A DNA stretch of 64,000 nt from Eutreptiella sp. 'Long Island Sound 2002'. Its lineage: Eukaryota; Euglenozoa; Euglenophyceae; Eutreptiales; Eutreptiaceae. The stretch lies in NCBI GenBank assembly GCA_964036045.1, contig CAXIWF010000866.1, positions 186,001-250,000 of the forward strand, read 5' to 3'. Positions within the stretch are counted from its first letter, which is position 1; every line of letters begins with the position of its first letter. Positions 51,633 to 62,300 of this stretch are shown here, one piece after another. A model generated the notes under the pieces. That model had not been told where the DNA came from. It made no database searches and was given only the letters and a program-made list of their open reading frames with translations. The translations under genes were made by a program, and so were the position numbers.

Positions 51633-54600
51633 AAAATTCTGGGAAAATTCTCGGAAAATTCTCGGAAAATTCTCGGAAAATTCTCGGAAAATTCTCGGAA
51701 AATTCTCAGAAAATTCTCGGAAAATTCCCGGAAAATTCTCGGAAAATTCTCGGAAAATTCTCGGAAAATTCTCGGAAAATTCTCGGAAAATTCTCAGAAA
51801 ATTCTCGGAAAATTCCCAGAAAATTCTCGGAAAATTCTCGGAAAATGGACGGAAAATTCTCGGAAAATTCTCGGAAAATTCTCGGAAAATTCTCAGAAAA
51901 TTCTCGGAAAATTCTCGGAAAATTCTCGGAAAATTGACGGAAAATTCTCGGAAAATTCTCGGAAAATTCTCGGAAAATTGACGGAAAATTCTCGGAAAAT
52001 TCTCGGAGAATTCTCGGAAAATTCTCGGAAAATTGACGGAAAATTCTCGGAAAATTCTCGGAAAATTCTCGGAAAATTGACGGAAAATTGTCGGAAAATT
52101 CTCGGAAAATCCTCGGAAAATTCTCGGAAAATTCTCGGAAAATTCTCGGAAAATTCTCGGAAAATTCTCGGAAAATTCTCGGAAAATTCTCGGGAAAATC
52201 TCGGAAAATTCTCGGAAAATTCTCGGAAAATTCTCAGAAAATTCTCGGAAAATCTCGGAAAATTCTCGAAAATTCTCGGAAAATTCTCGGAAAATTCTCG
52301 GAAAATTCTCGGAAAATTCTCGGAAAATTCTCGGAAAATTCTCGGGAAAATCTCGGAAAATTCTCGGAAAATTCTCGGAAAATTCTCGGAAAATTCTCGG
52401 AAAATTCTCGGAAAATTCTCGGAAAATTCTCGGAAAATTCTCGCAAAATTGACGGAAAATTCTCGGAAAATTCTCGGAAAATTCTCGGAAAAATCTCGGA
52501 AAATTCTCGGAAAATTCTCAGAAAATTCTCGGAAAATTCCCGGAAAATTCTCGGAAAATTCTCGGAAAATTCTCGGAAAATTCTCGGAAAATTCTCGGAA
52601 AATTCTCGGAAAATTCTCGGAAAATTCTCGGAAAATTCTCGGAAAATTCCCAGAAAATTCTCGGAAAATTCTCGGAAAATTCTCGGGAAATTGACGGAAA
52701 ATTCTCGGAAAATTCTCGGAAAGTTCCCGGAAAATTCTCGGAAAACTCTCGGAAAATTCTCGGAAAATTCTCGGAAAATTCTCGGAAAATTCTCGGAAAA
52801 TTCTCGGAAAATTCTCGGAAAATTCTCGGAAAATTGACGGAAAATTCTCGGAAAATTCTCGGAAAATTCTCGGAAAATTCTCGGAAAATTCTCGGAAAAT
52901 TCTCGGAAAATTCTCGGAAAATTCTCGGAAAATTCTCGGAAAATTCTCGGAAAATTCTCGGAAAATTCTCGGAAAATTCTCGGGAAATTCTCGGAAAATT
53001 CTCGGAAAATTCTCGGAAAATTCTCAGAAAATTCTCGGAAACTTCTCGGAAAATTCTCGGAAAATTCTCGAAAAATTCTCGGAAAATTCTCGGAAAATTC
53101 TCGGAAAATTGTCGGAAAATTGTCGGAAAATTCTCGGGAAAATCTCGGAAAATTCTCGGAAAATTCTCGGAAAATTCTCAGAAAATTCTCGGAAAATTCT
53201 CGGAAAATTCTCAGACAATTCTCGGAAAATTCTCGGAAAATTCTCGGAAAATTCTCGGAAAATTCTCGGAAAATTCTCGGAAAATTGACGGAAAATTCTC
53301 GGAAAATTCTCGGAAAATTCTCGGAAAATTCTCAGAAAATTCTCGGAAAATTCTCGGAAAATTCTCGGAAAATTCTCGGAAAATTCTCGGAAAATTCTCG
53401 GAAAATTCTCGGAAAATTCTCGGAAAATTCTCGGAAAAATCTCGGAAAATTCTCGGAAAATTCTCGGAAAATTCTCAGAAAATTCTCGGAAAATTCTCGG
53501 AAAATTCTCGGAAAATTCTCGGAAAATTCTCAGAAAATTCTCAATAAATTCTCCGAAAATTCTCGGAAAATTCTCGGAAAATTCTCGGAAAATTCTCGGA
53601 AAATTCTCGGAAAATTCTCGGAAAATTCTCGGAAAATTCTCGGAAAATTCTCGGAAAATTCTCGGAAAATTCTCGGAAAATTCTCGGAAAATTCTCGGAA
53701 AATTCTCGGAAAAATCTCGGAAAATTCTCGGAAAATTCTCGGAAAATTCTCAGAAAATTCTCGGAAAATTCTCGGAAAATTCTCGGAAAATTCTCGGAAA
53801 ATTCTCAGAAAATTCTCAATAAATTCTCCGAAAATTCTCGGAAAATTCTCGGAAAATTCTCGGAAAATTCTCGGAAAATTCTCGGAAAATTCTCGGAAAA
53901 TTCTCGGAAAATTCTCGGAAAATTCTCGGAAAATTCTCGGAAAATTCTCGGAAAATTGACGGAGAATTCTCGGAAAATTCTCGGAAAATTCTCAGAAAAT
54001 TCTCGGAAAATTCCCAGAAAATTCTCGGAAAATTCTCGGAAAATTCTCTGAAAATTCTCGGAGAATTCTCGGAAAATTCTCGGAAAATTGACGGAAAATT
54101 CTCGGAAAATTCTCGGAAAATTCTCGGAAAATTGACGGAAAATTCTCGGAAAATTCTCGGAAAATCCTCGGAAAATTCTCGGAAAATTCTCGCAAAATTG
54201 ACGGAAAATTCTCGGAAAATTCTCGGAAAATTCTCGGAAAATTCTCGGAAAATTCTCGGAAAATTGACGGAAAATTCTCGGAAAATTCTCGGAAAATTCT
54301 CGGAAAATTCTCGGAAAATTCTCGCAAAATTGACGGAAAATTCTCGGAAAATTCTCGGAAAATTCTCGGAAAATTCTCGGAAAATTCTCGGAAAATGCTC
54401 GGAAAATTGACGGAGAATTCTCGGAAAATTCTCGGAAAATTCTCAGAAAATTCTCGGAAAATTCCCAGAAAATTCTCGGAAAATTCTCGGAAAATTCTCG
54501 GAAAATTCTCGGAGAATTCTCGGAAAATTCTCGGAAAATTGACGGAAAATTCTCGGAAAATTCTCGGAAACTTCTCGGAAAATTGACGGAAAATTCTCGG

Positions 54601-57600
54601 AAAATTCTCGGAAAATCCTCGGAAAATTCTCGGAAAATTCTCGCAAAATTGACGGAAAATTCTCGGAAAATTCTCGGAAAATTCTCGGAAAAATCTCGGA
54701 AAATTCTCGGAAAATTCTCGGAAAATTGACGGAAAATTCTCGGAAAATTCTCGGAAAATTCTCGGAAAATTCTCCGAAAATTCTCGGAAAATTCTCGGAA
54801 AATTCTCGGAAAATTCTCGGAAAATTTTCGGAAAATTCCCGGGAAAATCTCGGAAAATTCTCGGAAAATTCTCGGAAAATTCTCAGAAAATTCTCGGAAA
54901 CTTCTCGGAAAATTCTCGGAAAATTCTCGGAAAATTCTCGGAAAATTCTCAGAAAATTCTCGGAAAATTCCCAGAAAATTCTCGGAAAATTCTCGGAAAC
55001 TTCTCGGAAAATTCTCGGAAAATTCTCGGAAAATTGTCGGAAAATTCTCGGGAAAATTTCGGAAAACTCTCGGAAAATTCTCGGAAAATTCTCAGAAAAT
55101 TCTCGGAAAATTCTCGGAAAATTCTCAGACAATTCTCGGAAACTTCTCGGAAAATTCTCGGAAAATTCTCGGAAAATTCTCGGAAAATTCTCGGAAAATT
55201 GACGGAAAATTCTCGGAAAATTCTCGGAAAATTCTCGGAAAATTCTCGGAAAATTCTCGGAAAATTCTCGGAAAATTCTCGGAAAATTTTCGGAAAAATC
55301 TCGGAAAATTCTCGGAAAATTCTCGGAAAATTCTCAGAAAATTCTCGGAAAATTCTCGGAAAATTCTCGGAAAATTCTCGGAAAATTCTCAGAAAATTCT
55401 CAATAAATTCTCGGAAAATTCTCGGAAAATTCTCGGAAAATTCTCGGAAAATTCTCGGAAAATTCTCGGAAAATTCTCGGAAAATTCTCAGAAAATTCTC
55501 GGAAAATTCTCGGAAAATTCTCGGAAAATTGACGGAGAATTCTCGGAAAATTCTCGGAAAATTCTCGGAAAATTCTCGGAAAATTCTCAGAAAATTCTCA
55601 GAAAATTCTCGGAAAATTCTCGGAAAATTCTCGGAAAATTCTCGGAAAATTCTCGGAAAATTCTCGGAAAATTCTCAGAAAATTCTCGGAAAATTCCCGG
55701 AAAATTCTCGGAAAATTCTCGGAAAATTCTCGGAAAATTCTCGGAAAATTCTCGGAAAATTCTCAGAAAATTCTCGGAAAATTCCCAGAAAATTCTCGGA
55801 AATTCTCGGAAAATTCTCGGAAAATTCTCGGAAAATTCTCGGAAAATTCTCGGAAAATTCTCGGAAAATTCTCGGAAAATTCTCGGAAAATTCTCGGAAA
55901 ATTCTCGGAAAATTCTCGGAAATTTGACGGAAAATTCTCGGAAAATTCTCGGAAAATTCTCGGAAAATTCTCGGAAAATTCTCAGAAAATTCTCGGAAAA
56001 TTCCCGGAAAATTCTCGGAAAATTCTCGGAAATTTGACGCAAAATTCTCGGAAAATTCTCGGAAAATTCTCGGAAAATTCTCGGAAAATTCTCGGGAAAT
56101 TCTCGGAAAATTGACGGAAAATTCTCGGAAAATTCTCGGAAAATTCTCGGAAAATTCTCGGAAAATTCTCGGAAAATTCTCGGAAAATTCTCGGAAAATT
56201 CTCGGAAAATTCCCGGGAAAATCTCGGAAAATTCTCGGAAAATTCTCGGAAAATTCTCGGAAAATTCTCAGAAAATTCTCGGAAACTTCTCGGAAAATTC
56301 TCGGAAAATTCTCGGAAAATTCTCGGAAAATTCTCAGAAAATTCTCGGAAAATTCCCAGAAAATTCTCGGAAAATTCTCGGAAACTTCTCGGAAAATTCT
56401 CGGAAAATTCTCGGAAAATTGTCCGAAAATTCTCGGGAAAATCTCGGAAAACCCTTAGAAAATTCTCGGAAAATTCTCAGAAAATTCTCGGAAAATTCTC
56501 GGAAAATTCTCAGACAATTCTCGGAAAATTCTCGGAAAATTCTCGGAAATTTCTCGGAAAATTCTCGGAAAATTCTCGGAAAATTGACGGAAAATTCTCG
56601 GAAAATTCTCGGAAAATTCTCGGAAAATTCTCAGAAAATTCTCGGAAGATTCTCGGGAAATTCTCGGAAAATTCTCGGAAAATTCTCGGAAAATTCTCGG
56701 AAAATTCTCGGAAAATTCTCGGGAAAATTCTCGGGAAAATTCTCGGAAAATTCTCGGAATATTCTCGGAAAATTCTCAGAAAATTCTCGGAAAATTCTCG
56801 GAAAATTCTCGGAAAATTCTCGGAAAATTCTCGGAAAATTCTCGGAAAATTCTCGGAAAATTCTCGGAAAATTCTCGGAAAATTCTCGGAAAATTCTCGG
56901 AAAATTCTCAGAAAATTCTCAATAAATTCTCGGAAAATTCTCGGAAAATTCTCGGAAAATTCTCGGACAATTCTCGGAAAATTCTCGGAAAATTCTCGGA
57001 AAATTCTCGGAAAATTCTCGGAAAATTCTCGGAAAATTCTCGGAAAATTGACGGAGAATTCTCGGAAAATTCTCGGAAATTTCTCGGAAAATTCTCGGAA
57101 AATTCTCAGAAAATTCTCAGAAAATTCTCGGAAAATTCTCGGAAAATTCTCGGAAAATTCTCGGAAAATTCTCGGAAAATTCTCGGAAAATTCTCAGAAA
57201 ATTCTCGGAAAATTCCCGGAAAATTCTCGGAAAATTCTCGGAAAATTCTCGGAAAATTCTCAGAAAATTCTCGGAAAATTCCCAGAAAATTCTCGGAAAT
57301 TCTCGGAAAATTCTCGGAAAATTCTCGGAAAATTCTCGGAAAATTCTCGGAAAATTCTCGGAAAATTCTCGGAAAATTCTCGGAAAATTCTCGGAAAATT
57401 CTCGGAAATTTGACGGAAAATTCTCGGAAAATTCTCGGAAAATTCTCGGAAAATTCTCGGAAAATTCTCAGAAAATTCTCGGAAAATTCCCGGAAAATTC
57501 TCGGAAAATTCTCGGAAAATTCTCGGAAAAACTCGGGAAAATCTCGGAAAATTCTCGGAAAATTCTCGGAAAATTCTCAGAAAATTCTCGGAAAATTCTC

Positions 57601-58178
57601 GGAAAATTCTCGGAAAATTCTCGGAAAATTCTCGGAAAATTCTCGGAAAATTCTCGGAAAATTCTCGGAAAATTCTCGGAAAATTGACGGAAAATTCTCG
57701 GAAAATTCTCGGAAAATTCTCGGAAAATTCTCGGAAAATTCTCAGAAAATTCCCGGAAAATTCTCGGAAAATTCTCAGAAAATTCTCGGAAAATTCTCGG
57801 AAAAGTCTCAGAAAATTCTCGGAAAATTCTCGGAAAATTCTCGGAAAATTCTCGGAAAATTGACGGAAAATTCTCGGAAAATTCTCGGAAAATTCTCGGA
57901 AAATTCTCGGAAAATTCTCAGAAAATTCTCGGAAAATTCTCGGAAAATTCTCAGAAAATTCTCGGAAAATTCTCGGAAAATTCTCGGAAAATTCTCGGAA
58001 AATTCTCGGAAAATTCTCGGAAAATTCTCGGAAAATTGACGGAAAATTCTCGGAAAATTCTCGGAAAATTCTCGGAAAATTCTCAGAAAATTCTCGGAAA
58101 ATTCTCGGAAAATTCTCAGAAAATTCTCGGAAAATTCTCGGAAAAATCTCGGAAAATTCTCGGAAAATTCTCGGAAAA

Positions 58179-58397
58179 TTCTCGGAGAAATTCTCGGAGA
58201 ATTCTCGGAGAATTCTCGGAAAATTCTCGGAGAAATGCTCGGAGAAATTCTCGGAGAAAATCTCGGAGAAGTTCTCGGAGAAATTCTCGGAGAAAATCTC
58301 GGAGAAAATTCTCGGAGAAATTCTCGGAGAAATTCTCGGAGAATTCTCGGAGAATTCTCGGAGAATTCTCGGAAAAAAAAAAAACGAGAATTCTTCG
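58179..58397 (+). repeat. Poly-A island 22, right-truncated
   Basis: Left arm and A12 tract (58373-58384) are intact, entered by GG without T as in islands 20-21. The right arm stops at CGAGAATTCTTCG and plain 11-bp units resume, so the 9-10-bp units are lost. It is the only island in the last 13 kb. Confidence 0.91.
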
Positions 58398-59269
58398 AAA
58401 ATTCTCGGAAAATTCTCGGAAATTTGACGGAAAATTCTCGGAAAATTCTCGGAAAATTCTCGGAAAATTCTCGGAAAATTCTCAGAAAATTCTCGGAAAA
58501 TTCCCGGAAAATTCTCGGAAAATTCTCGGAAAATTCTCGGAAAAACTCGGGAAAATCTCGGAAAATTCTCGGAAAATTCTCGGAAAATTCTCAGAAAATT
58601 CTCGGAAAAATCTCGGAAAATTCTCGGAAAATTCTCGGAAAATTCTCGGAAAATTCTCGGAAAATTCTCGGAAAATTCTCGGAAAATTCTCGGAAAAATG
58701 ACGGAAAATTCTCGGAAAATTCTCGGAAAATTCTCGGAAAATTCTTGGAAAATTCTCAGAAAATTCCCGGAAAATTCTCGGAAAATTCTCAGAAAATTCT
58801 CGGAAAATTCTCGGAAAATTCTCAGAAAATTCTCGGAAAATTCTCGGAAAATTCTCGGAAAATTCTCGGAAAATTGACGGAAAATTCTCGGAAAATTCTC
58901 GGAAAATTCTCGGAAAATTCTCGGAAAATTCTCAGAAAATTCCCGGAAAATTCTCGGAAAATTCTCAGAAAATTCTCGGAAAATTCTCGGAAAATTCTCA
59001 GAAAATTCTCGGAAAATTCTCGGAAAATTCTCAGAAAATTCTACGAAAATTCTCGGAAAATTCTCGGAAAATTCTCGGAAAATTCTCGGAAAATTCTCGG
59101 AAAATTCTCGGAAAATTCTCGGAAAATTGACGGAGAATTCTCGGAAAATTCTCGGAAAATTCTCGGAAAATTCTCGGAAAATTCTCGGAAAATTCTCAGA
59201 AAATTCTCGGAAAATTCTCGGAAAATTCTCGGAAAATTCTCGGAAAATTCTCGGAAAATTCTCGGAAAA

Positions 59270-59352
59270 TTCTCAGAAAATTCTCGGAAATTCTCGAATA
59301 ATTCTCGGAAAATTCTCAGAAAATTCTCAGAAAATTCTCGGAAAATTGACGG
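59270..59352 (+). repeat. Slip cassette 26
   Basis: Complete except that GGATAA is GAATAA (CTCGAATAATTC). It is the last copy in the window and is preceded, like cassette 25, by TTGACGGAGAATTC about 140 bp upstream. Confidence 0.88.
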
Positions 59353-62300
59353 AAAATTCTCGGAAAATTCTCGGAAAATTCTCGGAAAATTCTCGGAAAA
59401 TTCTCGGAAAATTCTCGGAAAATTCTCAGAAAATTCTCGGAAAATTCCCGCAAAATTCCCGGAAAATTCTCGGAAAATTCTCGGAAAATTCTCGGAAAAT
59501 TCTCGGAAAATTCTCAGAAAAATCTCGGAAAATTCCCAGAAAATTCTCGGAAAATTCTCGGAAAATTGACGGAAAATTCTCGGAAAATTCTCGGAAAATT
59601 CTCGGAAAATTCTCGGAAAATTCTCGGAAAATTCTCGGAAAATTCTCGGAAAATTCTCGGAAAATTGACGGAAAATTCTCGGAAAATTCTCGGAAAATTC
59701 TCGGAAAATTGACGGAAAATTCTCGGAAAATTCTCGGAAAATTCTCGGAAAATTCTCGGAAAATTCTCGGAAAATTCTCGGAAAATTCTCGGAAAATTCT
59801 CGGAAAATTCTCGGGAAAATCTCGGAAAATTCTCGGAAAATTCTCGGAAAATTCTCAGAAAATTCTCGGAAAATTCTCGGAAAATTCTCGGAAAATTCTC
59901 GGAAAATTCTCGGAAAATTCTCGGAAAATTCTCGGAAAATTCTCGGAAAATTCTCGGAAAATTCTCGGGAAAATCTCGGAAAATTCTCGGAAAATTCTCG
60001 GAAAATTCTCAGAAAATTCTCGGAAAATTCTCGGAAAATTCTCAGACAATTCTCGGAAAATTCTCGGAAAATTCTCGGAAAATTCTCGGAAAATGCTCGG
60101 AAAATTCTCGGAAAATTGACGGAAAATTCTCGGAAAATTCTCGGAAAATTCTCGGAAAACTCTCGGAAAATTCTCAGAAAATTCTCAATAAATTCTCGGA
60201 AAATTCTCGGAAAATTCTCGGAAAATTCACGGAAAATTCTCGGAAAATTCTCGGAAAATTCTCAGAAAATCGTCGGAAAATCCTCGGAAAATTCTCAGAA
60301 AATTCTCGGAAAAATCTCGGAAAATTCTTGGAAAATTCTCGGAAAATTGACGGAAAATTCTCGGAAAATTCTCGGAAAATTCTTGGAAAATTTTCGGAAA
60401 AATCTCGGAAAATTCTCGGAAAATTCTCGGAAAATTCTCAGAAAATTCTCGGAAAATTCTCGGAAAATTCTCGGAAAATTCTCGGAAAATTCTCGGAAAA
60501 TTCTCGGAAAATTCTCAGAAAATTCTCAGAAAATTCTCGGAAAATTCCCAGAAAATTCTCGGAAAATTCTCGGAAAATTCTCGGAAAATTCTCGGAGAAT
60601 TCTCGGAAAATTCTCGGAAAATTGACGGAAAATTCTCGGAAAATTCTCGGAAAATTCTCGGAAAATTGACGGAAAATTCTCGGAAAATTCTCGGAAAATC
60701 CTCGGAAAATTCTCGGAAAATTCTCGGAAAATTCTCGGAAAATTCTCGGAAAATTCTCGGAAAATTCTCGGGAAATTCTCAGGAAAATCTCGGAAAATTC
60801 TCGGAAAATTCTCGGAAAATTCTCGGAAAATTCTCGGAAAATTCTCGGAAAATTCTCGGAAAATTCTCGGGAAAATCTCGGAAAATTCTCGGAAAATTGT
60901 CGGAAAATTCTCAGAAAATTCTCGGAAACTTCTCGGAAAATTACCGGAAAATTCTCGAAAAATTCTCGGAAAATTCTCGGAAAATTCTCGGAAAATTCTC
61001 GGAAAATTCTCAGAAAATTCTCGGAAAATTCTCGGAAAATTCTCAGACAATTCTCGGAAAATTCTCGGAAAATTCTCGGAAAATTCTCGGAAAATTCTCG
61101 GAAAATTCTCGGAAAATTGACGGAAAATTCTCGGAAAATTCTCGGAAAATTCTCGGAAAATTCTCAGAAAATTCTCGGAAAATTCTCGGAAAATTCTCGG
61201 AAAATTCTCGGAAAATTCTCGAAAAATTTTCGGAAAATTCTCGGAAAATTCTCGGGAAAATTCTCGGGAAAATTCTCGGAAAATTCTCGGAAAATTCTCG
61301 GAAAATTCTCAGAAAATTCTCGGAAAATTCTCGGAAAATTCTCGGAAAATTCTCGGAAAATTCTCGGAAAATTCTCGGAAAATTCTCGGAAAATTCTCGG
61401 AAAATTCTCGGAAAATTCTTGGAAAATTCTCGGAAAAATCTCGGAAAATTCTCGGAAAATTCTCGGAAAATTCTCAGAAAATTCTCGGAAAATTCTCGGA
61501 AAATTCTCGGAAAATTCTCGGAAAATTCTCAGAAAATTCTCAATAAATTCTCGGGAAATTCTCGGAAAATTCTCGGAGAATTCTCGGAAAATTCTCGGAA
61601 AATTCTCGGAAAATTCTCGGAAAATTCTCGGAAAATTCTCGGAAAATTCTCGGAAAATTCTCGGAAAATTCTCGGAAAATTGACGGAGAATTCTCGGAAA
61701 ATTCTCGGAAAATTCTCAGAAAATTCTCGGAAAATTCCCAGAAAATTCTCGGAAAATTCTCGGAAAATTCTCGGAAAATTCTCGGAGAATTCTCGGAAAA
61801 TTCTCGGAAAATTGACGGAAAATTCTCGGAAAATTCTCGGAAACTTCTCGGAAAATTGACGGAAAATTCTCGGAAAATTCTCGGAAAATCCTCGGAAAAT
61901 TCTCGGAAAATTCTCGCAAAATTGACGGAAAATTCTCGGAAAATTCTCGGAAAAATCTCGGAAAAATCTCGGAAAGTTCTCGGAAAATTCTCGGAAAATT
62001 GACGGAAAATTCTCGGAAAATTCTCGGAAAATTCTCGGAAAATTCTCGGAAAATTCTCGGAAAATTCTCGCAAAATTGACGGAAAATTCTCGGAAAATTC
62101 TCGGAAAATTCTCGGAAAAATCTCGGAAAATTCTCGGAAAATTCTCAGAAAATTCTCGGAAAATTCCCGGAAAATTCTCGGAAAATTCTCGGAAAATTCT
62201 CGGAAAATTCTCGGAAAATTCTCAGAAAATTCTCGGAAAATTCCCAGAAAATTCTCGGAAAATTCTCGGAAAATTCTCGGAAAATTCTCGGAAAATTCTC

